DNA of 64,000 nucleotides from Mauremys mutica (taxonomy: Eukaryota > Chordata > Testudines > Geoemydidae): assembly GCF_020497125.1 (NCBI RefSeq), contig NC_059077.1, forward strand, positions 20,654,840 to 20,718,839. Reading direction: 5' to 3'. The translations under genes were made by a program, and so were the position numbers. The notes below the pieces were generated by a model, which searched no databases, had not been told where the DNA came from, and saw nothing but the letters and a program-made list of their open reading frames with translations. The stretch's first letter is position 1; every line of letters starts with the position of its first letter. Below are positions 19,781 to 31,460 of the stretch, in pieces.

Positions 19781-20985
19781 GTAATAACCAAATATAGGAA
19801 ATCTCAAGAATTTGATGGAGGTATTGCATAAAAGTCAGTCTGCAGAATATAAATCCTTACAAAAAACTGGAGTCCATCTTCCCTCCTCTCCCAGCTGGCT
19901 CAAAGATATTTTTAAGAACATTTATGGTGAAAGTTTCCAGACTGGCAACCCTCCAATAATCAGCAGGGTCACAGAGCTGAGCTCTTCTGGCCCCGGGACT
20001 GCAGCGGGGTCACAGAGCGGAGTTCTTCCGGTCCCAGGACCACTGCGGCTGGAGGAGGTATTAGCTCCTGCTGGAGGAGCTCTGCTTTCCCTGCTGTGAC
20101 ACGCCCCCACTTTTTTTTCCTATAATGGTCGTATGGCTTGGATCCCCAGGGGTTTGTTAGAGAGAGGGTGTGCTGTCTTTCCTCATAACATAATGTGCTT
20201 AACGTGCCCTTCCAAAAGCGGTCAAATTTTAAATTCCTGCACTCGCCCCATGTTCCTATAGCCTGGGTAGCATTCCCCAGTTAAAAAGGAACACAACTTT
20301 TCTCCAACATTTTCCCCCTCTTTTATCCAGGCGTATCTTCCTGTAAGAGGAATGGCTATTGATGAACCCTTATATTAGCAATGATATTAAAGTCCATTTT
20401 TAAGATGTAATGTTAGGTCACTTTGAGGCCTCAAGCAACATGTTAAATTAGTTTGATCCAGATAGAGATTGTCTCCATGTTACTGAAATGTGTAATCAAT
20501 GCACTATTTACTATACATTTTTTATTCTTATCTGGTAAAGGTACATTTATTTTCATGTATAGTCTTTTGTTGCAGCCCCAAAAAAGAGTTCTAACAGTTT
20601 CCAGTCAGAGTTGGATATGTCTGCTTATGACAGTACTGATATAACATGAATGCTGACTGGGATAATGGTTTGGGAATCCCGTCCAGCTATTTGTGGAAGG
20701 ATAAGGATTCAGAATTGAAGTTCCTGAAACAATGTGCACTCTAAGAAAATTTCTAATATCTCTTTATTTAATAGCAGCAACACCAATCTGTCCTTGAATC
20801 AGTATTTTGTCTTTAAGATGTTAAAGGCTGAGGACAAGATTTGTCTCTTCTGACCGTTTGAAATAGGCTTTAAGAATATGTGATAGTAGTCAGGAGTACT
20901 GTCCTTGCTAGATACAAATATTCTTATGTTTACTCCAAACCAGCACCAGTCAGTTAAGTTTTTCTGTGGCTCTTATGTAACACAG
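19781..20985 (+). other. Intron 3
   Basis: 1.2 kb. A moderately GC-rich stretch near 19955-20105 has two similar segments ('gggtcacagagc.gag.tctt'), suggesting a short duplicated repeat. Nothing else is assignable. Confidence 0.7.
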
Positions 20986-21136
20986 GTTCCACATGGGAAT
21001 TCCCCAGAGTTGATTTTTAACCCAGTGAGTGTAAATGATTCTGGGTTTTACATCTGTCGAGTGAACAGCGATTCTTCCTTTGTGTTCAGTCGGTGGGCAC
21101 AACTGGACGTTTGTGATCTCCAGGGCGTGTCTTATG
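20986..21136 (+). CDS. MALT1: MALT1 exon 4 (second half of Ig1)
   Basis: 151 nt with acceptor tgtaacacag and donor ATG|gtgagt. It reads VPHGNSPELIFNPVSVNDSG, then FYICRVNSDSSFVFSRWAQL and DVCDLQGVSY. The D.G.Y.C motif supplies the second Ig1 cysteine. The last base pairs with exon 5 to make Gly. A frame remains open upstream through the acceptor, but the splice phase and the human alignment put the exon start at Val. Confidence 0.95.
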
Positions 21137-21849
21137 GTGAGTTGCAAATACCTTTCACAATGGGTCCCCTCTGTTCAGATCTGGGGGTGGGGAAGATGAA
21201 CCAGATCATAATTCAGTAGGCTTAAAGTAAATATGCATCTGACAAATTCAATCTGCTGTGGAAGTGTGTTTGAGTTGCAGTAACAACTTAATTAGCTAAA
21301 GCCCAGATTATGGTTCAGCACTCATGATTACACAAGTTAGTGAAGGGGGTGTTTTATGCCTCACTGCCTTGTTCTGGCTACCCATATCACAGCATATAGA
21401 GAGGGAGGGAAAACAGGTTCTGTAGAGCTTGCTATGAATTGTTGTTGTCCTCCCCCCATCCTCCAAGTAGGTGGGAATGGGAGAAGAATGGATGTAGCCT
21501 TGACTCCATCCCTCCCAATGTGCCTGCCAGGCTTCAGCATAGTGTGCTGGCACAGCAGCAGACATGTGCTGCACCATGCATAGACCCAGCACAGTCTCTA
21601 CACCCTCTCCAGAGCAGTAGAGAAATTGAAAGGGAGATTAACTTGTGAACTAGTCCTAACACACAGCACTTAGAGAATATAAACCGCTATATATGTGTGG
21701 AGTGGTAAGTCAAAAAAGTGACTTTAATGTAGACAAGTATGTTTTGCTTCCAGTGTTTGTCTATTTTATAAACTGAGTAAAATAAAGAGTTAATGTTTTC
21801 TGTGTGACTAGAATTCTTGTAAGTTTACAACGAAACAGTTAAATATACT

Positions 21850-21895
21850 AATCATAGCATCAGACTTTAAGGTCAGAAGGGACCATTATGATCAT
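21850..21895 (-). mobile_element. CR1 3'-end fragment
   Basis: A short piece, 'gactttaaggtcagaaggg' followed by 'accattatgatcatctga', identical in text to the CR1 3' UTR near 876. No other CR1 sequence adjoins it. Confidence 0.75.
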
Positions 21896-23194
21896 CTGAT
21901 GATAGATATTCAGGTAAGTAACAAATATCGTTCAAGTTTACCTGTAGTAGGAAAATCATGTATAAAGTATGTAATGTTAATGTGGAAAATGAGAATTCAG
22001 GAAGAAAGGAATAGATAAAGGGGAAGAGAAAATTAAGATGTGAAGATTAAAATCTGCTCACTTGTATCCATTTAGTTGGTACCAAAGTTGGGGGGAGTAT
22101 ACAGTATTTTTTTTATTTGTAGTGCACTTCATAGGCCTTATTGTGCTAACACCATTCATTACTCCCAGTTTCAGAGGCTGCGTAGTTTTGGTGGTTATTT
22201 TGGTAGGGTAATACGCGGAACTTTTGTAATGAATGTTACAGATGAACAACTAATAGCAACATTTTTACTGTTTAACTGCCTTGCTTAGAAGTTTTGGCAT
22301 TTCACTGAGCTACTGATATGAGGTGAAATGTGCTAAGTTAAAAAAGAAAGTAAATCGTCTTCAATCTGTAAAGAGAGAACTTTTTACTTTATTATGCAAC
22401 TCGTAGGTGATGCTTTGCTATAGGCTTTTTGAACTACAGTAGTGTTCTGCTTATCATGTTACTCCAGGCAAGAGAAGAGTGTAGGGAACACTGAGCAAAC
22501 TTTCACTAATGTTGTAAGGACTAATGTTAAAACAGAGACCTTTTTAACATCTGAAATGAAAGAATTACTCAATTTGATATTATCTGAACAATTGTCTTCC
22601 CCCTCCTCACCAAAAGTGGAGCTATTTTTTAACAGTCTTAAATCATCCTGATTTGTAATATTGGCTCCCCTAGTGGACTGGGTCTTCGCTATTTAGTAAA
22701 ACTGCAGAGCGAAACTAACCCCCCCCCCCCCAAAAGGGGGGTTTCACTGAGGTAGCACAAGAGTTCTGATGATTAAAGAGCAATGGATATATAAGAGAGA
22801 TAGAGGGGTATGGAGAGATTAGATCATCAGTAAATGTCTGTAAACATTGATTTCATTGTACACAAAAAAGTTAACAGAAAAAGATCACAGAAATTTATAG
22901 AGAGGCAAAGTAAGAAGAATGCTGCTTGAGAACTTAGAATTTGATTGAAGGATATTTACTTTGTATATTTTGACATGTGATGTTGACAAATTGTGTTTTA
23001 GTGGTTATAAAGCTTCAACTTTTTGAATCTCAACATCTACTGTAATTAAATAATTATCTGACCTCCCCCAATTTCCTGGAACTGTGAACATTTAAATTGA
23101 TAAAAATTGGAAAAAATGCTTAAAACCCAATAGCTTTTGCAGAACTGTGAAAACTAAGATAGATACAAATAAACATTGATATATCCATTGAAAT

Positions 23195-23387
23195 TACACC
23201 TCTACCCCGATATAATGCTGTCCTCGGGAGCCAAAAAAATCTTACTGTGTTATAGATGAAACTGCGTTATATCAAACTTGCTTTGATCCGCCGAAGTGCG
23301 CAGCCCAGCCCCTCTGGAGCGCTGCTTTACCGCATTATATTCGAATTTGTGTTATATCGGGTTGCGTTATATTGGGGTAAAGGGGTA
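23195..23387 (-). mobile_element. Mariner-like MITE (copy B)
   Basis: Ends TACACCTCTACC and GGGGTAAAGGGGTA. The interior is the reverse complement of copy A ('ttatatcaaacttgctttga', 'gcgctgctttaccgc'). Confidence 0.78.
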
Positions 23388-23475
23388 TCTCTGTCAGTTA
23401 TCAATTCTTACATAAGTGAGGGAGGAAAGTATTATTTTGGCTCCATACGTAACAAAATTGATTTATTCAATTTAT

Positions 23476-23552
23476 GGGCCAGATTCTCACTTGGTGTATC
23501 ACCACTGAAGTCAATTAAGCTGCACCACTTTACGCCAGCTGAAGATCTGGTC
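23476..23552. repeat. Short inverted element
   Basis: 77 bp bounded by GGGCCAGATTCTCA and GAAGATCTGGTCC, which are inverted relatives. It resembles a minimal MITE; no clear target duplication was established. Confidence 0.4.
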
Positions 23553-24784
23553 CATTATTCATAGCAGTCCAAACTGAACTCTCTCTCTCGCACACTCTGT
23601 GTTAATTAATACATATATACATACATACATACAGAGAAAAGACAGAAAATTTAAGATTAGAAACAGATAACAGTCGCTCTTTTCTCTAGGGACTAGTATG
23701 CATGGCTGGAGGATTGGAAAACCGATCCTCCTTTTATCCAGATTTTTCTTAGCAATTCATATTGAAAATAATACTGTTAAGGACCTGATTTTGAGTACTT
23801 TCTGCAAGCTTCTAAGCGGTCTTAGCTCCTGTTGAAGTCATCAGAAGGGTTTAAGGCACTTAGTACATTGCGGATGCAGCTCTGCATCTCCCACAATCAG
23901 TGGTATATGTTGCCAACATATCACTTTCTGCATGCTTTTATGTATATATTCTATCCGCTGCAGCTAGACCTGATAAAGAGTCTTAGAGTGAGATTTAGGT
24001 AGAAGATTTCACTGAGGATATCCTCAGCATCTAAAAAGAAGTGCACCGCCATTGAAATGTCTCCTACAGGTTCTGTTTACCTGAACAAGTAACATTATAT
24101 TCAATAGCATTAGTTGACAACTCCCAATAATGTTATAAGCCCCAGTGCCATTTTGTGATCTATTATAGGACAGTAATCCAAACCACAGAATATTCAAGGC
24201 TGAATGCTCTTCTGTAGGAAGCTCCTCCAGTGTTATGAATTGAATGCTCATGATGTACTGCTACCACAGCATGCAGGGATCAGTATCTTAACTCTGAAAA
24301 TTTGACAGCTGCTGTTACTGAACCAGAATTACAACTGTTTGCTACAGAAACCAGCTGCAGTTCAGATTCTGACCCTTTTCGGTGCCCCCAAAGTATATTT
24401 TCAGTGCAGTGGAGTATATTATGCTTTAAGGGTATACTATGGTTGTCTTTATTTGCTGGTTTTGACTTTCAGTGAAACAAGAGTAAGTATTACCAACGTA
24501 AAATATTTTGACTACAGATAAACCAAACATAGGATTTTGGTTTTGCTTGTTAAAAACAAAAAACCCTAATCCAGGACACAACTTGCCTGTTTGCCTACAT
24601 TCTTGTGGTTCAGATAAAATGAAATCCAGATTCAAACAACTCTTTGTTTATTTTTACAACACCCCAAAACCCAGCTGACATGGTTTTGTATAACCAAAAC
24701 CAAGTCTTCTTGTTTCACCTTCAATACTTATTTGACATAATATTTATATATTCGATCTTTTTAGCACAAAGCTATAATCTGAGA

Positions 24785-25232
24785 CAGGGCCACCCGGGGG
24801 GCAAGTGGGGCAATTTGCCCTGGGCCCCGCAGGGGCCCCCATGAGATATTTTTTTCAGGTCCCCTGCAGCAGGGTCCTTCACTCGCTCCGGGGGCCCCGT
24901 AAAACTCTCGTGGGGCCCGGGCCCCCAGAGCTTCTTCCACTCCAGGTCTTTGGCGGTAATTCGGCGGCGGCGGGGGGGGTCCTTCCGCTCCGGGACCCAC
25001 CACTGAAATGCCCCAAAGATCCGCGGCAGGGGGTCCTTCCGCCTTAGGACCCGCCACCGAAGAGCTGGGTCTTTGGCGGTAATTCAGCGGCGGGGGCTCC
25101 CTGCTGCGGGTCTTTGGGGCACTGCGGCGGTGGGTCCCAGAGCAGAAGGCCCCCCGCCGCCGAATTACCGCTGAAGCCGGGGCCCCCCGCTGCCGAGGCC
25201 CCCAGGCCTCCTGAATCTTCTGGGTGGCCCTG
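24785..25232. mobile_element. hAT element, GC-rich
   Basis: 448 bp with ends CAGGGCCACCCGG and CTGGGTGGCCCTG, flanked by a perfect 8-bp target duplication ATCTGAGA (24777-24784 and 25233-25240). The interior has repeated 'gtctttggcggtaattc' segments in both directions. Open frames through it are composition effects; no transposase is seen. Confidence 0.88.
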
Positions 25233-25781
25233 ATCTGAGAGACATTTAAAACTGAAGAGAGGGATTTTAAAATTAAATGGTTAACACTGGGGCTACACGA
25301 GAAATTCATTCTGTAGATTTCACGATCAGTGGTTTAAATATAAAGCAATGGAAGTTACTGTTTTGGACTATTTACTTATACCCCCTTCACCCTCTCAATG
25401 TAGGCTTGCCATTCAAGTTACAGGGAGTTCTGCGCACATGCAGCAAAAATCAACCCAATAGTCGGTACGCTTCAAGGTAATCATTTTACCACTTCACCAG
25501 AATTTCTAGATTACACAAGCATCAGCTTTTAATGAAAATTAAGTTCCTTAGTGTGTCATAAAAATGTGCAGCAACCCTTTTCTAGTTGTTTAATTAAGGT
25601 GTACAAGCACATACACAGCAAAGTTAACCTAGAAGAAAGCACTGTCAAGGCTCTCTGTGTGTATCAGTTATGTACCTACAGTGGAATTACAGAGGGAGCC
25701 CACTTCCTTTACGCCAGATACAAAATTCAAAGTGGTCCAAAACTCCTGCAGAGGGACCCAGTATACAGCAGTAGCTACTAA

Positions 25782-26077
25782 GGGCTGGTCCACACTAAGA
25801 AGCGGGGTCGAACTAGGGTACGCAAATTCAGCTACGTGAATAGCGTAGCTGAATTCGAAGTACCCTAGTTCGAACTACTCACCCGTACAGACGCCACGGA
25901 ATCGAAGTCCGCGGCTCCAAGGTCGACTCCGCCACCGCCGTTTGCAGTGGTGGAGTACCGGAGTCGACCGCGGCGCTTCCGGAGTTCGAACTATCGCGTC
26001 CAGATTAGACGCGATAGTTCGAACTCTGAGAAGTCGAACTCACCGCGTCGACCCGGCTGGTAAGTGTAGACTAGCCC
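25782..26077. mobile_element. Harbinger-like MITE, CpG-rich, with internal palindromes
   Basis: 296 bp with ends GGGCTGGTCCACACTA and GTGTAGACTAGCCC and 3-bp flanks TAA on both sides (25779-25781 and 26078-26080), as in PIF/Harbinger elements. It retains many CpG and TCGA sites and has nested inverted segments such as 'aattcagctacg'/'cgtagctgaatt' and 'cgcgatagttcgaac'. Confidence 0.75.
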
Positions 26078-27165
26078 TAAGAATGGTGATTGTGGAGAGT
26101 TGCATTGCAGCCCCCATGACCTGCCCGCAGGGATGTGCATGCATGAACTAAATTCCTCTCACCACCAGTTTACTTTGCTGCAGATGGCTGGAAGTGAAAA
26201 TTTTAGGGGGTTTCAGTGAAACTGCAATAATGTCACCAAGTTTAGTATGTCAATATTTCTTTAATTCAAATAGTCAAGTTTGACAGTGAATCTATTAACA
26301 ACAAGAGAATTAATGGGCTGTTCTATAGTACTAGAAGTGCTTCATAAACCCCACTCACCTCTTTGTTCTAACTCCTAGATAAAGTTTCTTCTTAAACAAA
26401 ACTCTGTTCACAAATGTATTAAGATAGAAACTGCTAAAATATCAAGATTAAATATATTTCTACTGTACATACAGAAGCAACTTCACTGAGAGGAATTCAA
26501 ATATGCATGGGATGTCTGGTAACATTGAACTTGCTATTGTTGTGGAGTTTTTTAAGACTTCCCCAGAGAGAATATATCATGAAGCGTTTGGCTCAGCTGT
26601 TGTGGTCACTCATGTCAATGTGTTTAGATTAAAGGTCCAGAATATGCACACACATGTTGGCATCTAATCTGTCAATCACTTGTGGATTAAGGGCTCATAA
26701 CAATATGTATTGTATGCATTGACTCCCTTTGGTCTCTCTTTGTCCCGTTCTACAATGTCTGAGCAACACAGCATGTACAGCACAGTGTATTTCAGGGATC
26801 CTACAACACACACATGCTTGAGCCAGAGATAAGAGAGTTAAAGACTAACTGGAAGCTTCAACCAATTTTCACAATGGCTGTGGAGGACAACTGATTTCTG
26901 CATAAAAAGTAATAGAATGTGATTTCCCCATACAAAGCTCGCTGCTGGGGAAGGAAATGAGCTACTGTAAAGGCTGGCAGGCCTAACATCCAGCTTTCAA
27001 CACTGGTCAACTTAAAAACCTATGCAGACACTTGCTAAGACTATTGCTTGTGTTATTGAACTGCAGAAACACACACCTACGTGAGGAAGTCATACTGACA
27101 GTTTATTACTTTATATCAGCTTGCAGTGGTTTGTTGCTTCAGACACTTTGATTGCAGAATTCTGT

Positions 27166-29600
27166 CATAGAATCATAGACTTTAAGGTCAGAAGGGACCA
27201 TTATGATCATCTACTCTGACCTCCTCCGTAACGCAGGCCACAGAATCTCACCCACTCACCCCTGAAACAAACCCCTAACCTATATCTGAGCCACTGAAGT
27301 CCTCAAATAATAGTTTAAAGATTTCAAGGTGCAGAGAATCCTTCAGCAAGTGACCCGTGCCCCATGCTGCAGAGGAAGGCAAAAAAAACCCCCAGGGCCT
27401 CTGCCAATCTGCCCTGGGGGGAAATTGCCATATTTGGGGTCAGGAAGGAATCAGCTAAACCCTGAGCATGTGGGCAAGACTCACCAGCCAGACACCCAGG
27501 AAAGAATTCTCTGTAGTAACTCAGATCCCATCCCATCACAAGCCATTGGGCATATTTACCGCTAATAGTCAAAGATCGATTAATTGCCAATATTAGGCTA
27601 TCCCATCATACCATCCCCTCCATAAACTTATCAAGCTTAGTCTTGAAGCCAGATATGTCTTTTGCCTCCACTGCTCCCCTTGGCACACTGTTCCAGAACT
27701 TCACTCCTGATGGTTAGAAACCTTCTTCTAATTTCAAGTGTAAACTTCCTGATGACCAGTTTATATCCATTTGTTCTCATGTCCACATTGGTACTGAGCT
27801 TAAATAATTCCTCTCCCTCCCTAATATTTATCCCTCTGATGTATTTATAGAGGGCAATAACATCTCCCTTCAACCTTCTTTTGGGTAGGCTAAACAAGCC
27901 GAGCTCTTTGAGTCTCCTTTCATAAGACAGGTTTTCCATTCCTCAGATCATCCTAGTAGCCCTTCTCTATACCTGTTCCAGTTTGAATTCATTCTTCTTA
28001 ACATGGAGACCAGAACTGCACACAATATTACAGATGAGGTCTCACCAGTGCTTTGTATAATGGGACTAACACCTCCTTATCTCTACTGGAAATACCTCGC
28101 CTGATGCATCCCAAGACCACATTAGCTTTTTTTCACAGCCATATCACATTGGCAACTCATAGTCATCCTGTGATCAACCAATACTTCGAGGTCCTTCTCC
28201 TCCTCTGTTACTTGCAACTGATGTGTCCCCAGCTTATAACCAAAATTCTTGTTATTAATCCCTAAATGCATGACCTTGCACTTTTTACTATTAAATTTCA
28301 TCCTATTACTTTTACTCCAGTTTACAAGGTCATCGAGATCTTCCTGTATGATATCCCGGTCCTCCTTTGTATTGGCAATACCTCCCAGCTTTGTTTCAGC
28401 CGCAAACTTTATTAGCACATTCCCACTTTTTGTGCCAAGGTCAGTAATAAAAAGATTAAATAGGATTGGTCCCAAAACCGATCCTTGAGGAAATCCACTA
28501 GTAACCTCCCTCCAGCCTGACAGTTCACCTTTCAGTAAGACCTGTTGTAGTCTCCCCTTTAACCAGTTCCTTATCCACCTTTCAATTTTCATATTAAACC
28601 CTAACTTTTCCAATTTAGCTAATAATTCCTCATGTGGAACCGTATCAAATACCTCACTGAAATCGAGGTAAATTAGATCCACTGCATTTCCTTTGTCTAA
28701 AATCTCTGTTAACTTCTAAGAGAAAGTGATCAGGTGGTTTGGCACGATCTACCTTTTGTAAAACCATATTGTATTTTGTCCCAATTACCATTGACCTCAA
28801 TGTCCTTAACTACTTTCTCCTTCAAATTTTTTTCCAAGACCTTGCATACTACAGATGTCAAACTAACAGGCTTGTAGTTACTCAGATCACTTTTTTAACC
28901 TTTCTTAAAAATTGGAACTGTTAGCAATTCTCCACTCATATGGTACAACCCTTGAGTTTACAGATTCATTAAAAATTCTTGCTAATGGGCTTGCAATTTC
29001 ATGTGCCAGTTCCTTTAATATTGTTGGATGAAGATTATCTGGGCCCCCTGATTTAGTCCCATTAAGCTGTTTGAGTTTGGCTTCTACCTCAGATGTGGTT
29101 ATATCTACCTCCATATCCTCATTCCCATTTATCACCCTACCATTATCACCCTGCTATTATCGCCTCATTAAAGACGGAGGCAAAGTATTTGTTTAGCTAT
29201 TGGGCCATGCCTAGATATCCTTAACCTCCACTCCATCCTCAGTGTTTAGCGGTCCCACTTCTTCGTTCTTTGTTTTCTTCTTATTTATATGGCTATAAAA
29301 CCTTTTACTGTTGGTTTTAATTCCCTTTGCAAGGTCCAACTGTACATGACTTTTGGCCTCTCTCACTTTATCCCTACATATTCTGACCTCAATAAGGTGG
29401 CTTTCCTTGCTGATCCCTCCCATCTTCCATTCCTTGTAGGCTTTCTGCTTTTTCTTAATCACCTCTCTGAGATGCTTGGTCTACAACTCCTGCCTATGAT
29501 TTTTTCAGCCTTTCTTTGTATGCAGATTTCTGATAGTTTCTGCAACTTTGACTTGAAGTAATTCCAGGCCTCCTCCACCTTTAGATCCACAAATTTTTCA
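27166..29600 (-). mobile_element. CR1 LINE, about 2.4 kb of ORF2 and 3' UTR
   Basis: The longest CR1 copy here. On the minus strand, from high to low coordinates: a linker (KKKQKAYKEWKMGG, VREAKSHVQLDLAKGIK) near 29460-29230, RT start (LKQLNGTKSGGPDNLHP) near 29070, the RT core (IYLDFSEVFDTVPHEELLAK, GFPQGSVLGPILFNLFITDL) at 28682-28122, the C-terminal part near 27939-27637, and the 3' UTR down to 27166. The active-site motif reads FAAE instead of the FADD usual in CR1, and frameshifts break ORF2. Confidence 0.93.
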
Positions 29601-30187
29601 GTTCAATCCACTTTCCTCATGGCCTAATAGACATCTGTATGTTTCCAAGTTCTTTGGCTTGGTACAGATTTAAAACTGTCTCCCTGTCTGTGGATGATGT
29701 GAGGCAAAACAGTTGTACCACACATACTTCAAGTTCTAGAGTCATAACCGGAGTTCATTTGCTGCAATTCTGCAGCTGCAGAAATTATCGTCTATCCACT
29801 GTCCCACAAAATCCAAGTCAAACTGCTTCTCTAACTAGTCAAAGAATTAGTAAGGGTTAGCATCAGTTATAAATGGAGGGGTTCAAAGCCTCCTTCCTGG
29901 GTGCTCAACATATAAAAGAAGTAGGAGTGCAGCAAACATGCCAACCCAGGGCCACTGAGAGTTGCTGCCTCTTTCTTTGGCTTCATTATTTCTTATTTAA
30001 ATTTAATCAGAGCCCAATGGATGGCACCTTAGTTGCTTAGCTTAAGATACAGAAATGGTGCAAGGTTTGTCCTTTCTATCCTCTGGTGGAGCAGGGTTAG
30101 GGGAATGGGGGGGAAAACATTTCTTAGGTAAAGCTGCGAGCGGAGATTTTCAAAAAGGCCTAAGGAAATCAGGTGTCCAACTCCCAT

Positions 30188-30583
30188 TAGGGATGTAAAT
30201 AATGTTTTAAAAAATTAAACGTTTAAAGTATTAAAATTGTACCGTTTAAACATTAGGCTCCGCTGCCTCCCCACACGCCGGGGATCCTGGTTGCCGCCCC
30301 AGCACCCAGAGACTCCAGTCACTGCTGGGCCCGTGCTTGGAGTCCTGGCTGCTGCCCTGCGTGCCCAGTGTCCCAGCTGCCGCCCCGTACAGAGCCCCAG
30401 GCATGGGGCCGGCAGCTGCCAGGATCCGTGGCGCATGGAGGAGGGGCGGCAGCAACTGGCATACAGGGGGCTGGGGGACAGGGGAGTCCCGCAGCCAGAG
30501 TTTAAATGTTAACCAGAATGCTTTATCGAGAGGACTGATGCTTATCAGTTAATTGGTTAACTGGTTAACGTTTTACATCCCTA
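30188..30583. mobile_element. hAT element, TAGGGATGTAAA type
   Basis: 396 bp with ends TAGGGATGTAAATA and TTTTACATCCCTA, flanked by a perfect 8-bp target duplication ACTCCCAT (30180-30187 and 30584-30591). The GC-rich middle has no transposase. Confidence 0.88.
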
Positions 30584-30668
30584 ACTCCCATTAACCTTTG
30601 AAAATGCCAGCTGGCAATTATAAGGGCCACTTATATACTGAGTAAAGTCACTATATAAGCACAAGCAC

Positions 30669-30673
30669 ATGGT
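30669..30673. repeat. ERV target-site duplication, left copy
   Basis: ATGGT directly before the LTR TG; it matches ATGGT at 36599-36603 on the other side. A 5-bp duplication suits several retroviral integrase groups. Confidence 0.88.
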
Positions 30674-31436
30674 TGTTGTCAGAGCGGTACCGGTGTGGTG
30701 CTCTGCTGTCTCCTTGTTGATATCACTCGGCTGCGTGTGTGAGTCCCTCTGTGTGCTGCCCCAGCTCTGCAGAAGCTGACACAGCAGACCCGACGAGAAT
30801 CCCCAATGACCACAGAGTCCAGTAAGATGCAAAGCCACATCGGGCTAGGTTTATTGCGACCTCGGACACAATTGCAGTTCCCTGTAGGTTTCTTAGCCTA
30901 ATTCAGGGCATACTACGAGAAAGTGCCTCTTGGCAAGGACCCGGCTTAGTGGCGGGACTTTCCACTCCCCCTACGGCCGGACAAAGGCACCTCCCCAGGG
31001 ATGCATTCTTATACACCGATACAAACAAGTTACACATCACACCTGACGTATTGAGGTACAACCTCTCTACGTAGCAAGTTACAACCCTTCTACGTATTAA
31101 GGCACCGCCTTCTACCTTGTACATGTTGGTTCGAACAAAACAACTTTATCCATCATATTACCCTTTTGCCCCTGTCATTGGGATGGGCCAGCCTGTTCCT
31201 TGTTATCTGTGTGGAATGTGCAAGTATGTGAATGTTACGTACCTAAAAGGTACTGATCTTCTTGCAGCATCAGCCCTTTCCTTGCCAGCTCCTGTGAGCA
31301 GGGCCTGCCTCTGGCTCACAGCTTAACTTTGCTTTATGTTAGCAAAGTCTTGACCATTACTTTAGTTCAGGCCTCAGGCCTCATACCAGGCCTCTGATAC
31401 CAAGGTTTATATCTTAGGGCCTCTCCTCTTACTACA
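30674..31436 (-). repeat. ERV 3' LTR (in element orientation)
   Basis: Minus strand starts TGTAGTAAGAGG and ends CTCTGACAACA. A TATA-like TATAAGAA is at 31014-31007 and AATAAA at 30855-30850 (minus strand), about 155 nt apart, which suggests a compact R region. GGGACTTTCC, a perfect kB consensus, lies at 30954-30963. It is identical by eye to 35836-36598. Confidence 0.9.
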
Positions 31437-31460
31437 TTCCCCCACTTTTTGTCTTTTTAT
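31437..31460 (-). other. ERV polypurine tract
   Basis: Minus-strand text AAAAAGTGGGGGAA directly precedes the TG of the 3' LTR, the expected place for the plus-strand primer. Confidence 0.8.

Noticed and set aside
24761..25309. 182-codon minus-strand frame
   Set aside because: It covers the GC-rich hAT at 24785-25232 and continues a few codons into the flanks; composition effect.
30581..31326. Open frames repeated identically at 30581-31326 and 35704-36488
   Set aside because: They are LTR sequence present twice, not duplicated genes.
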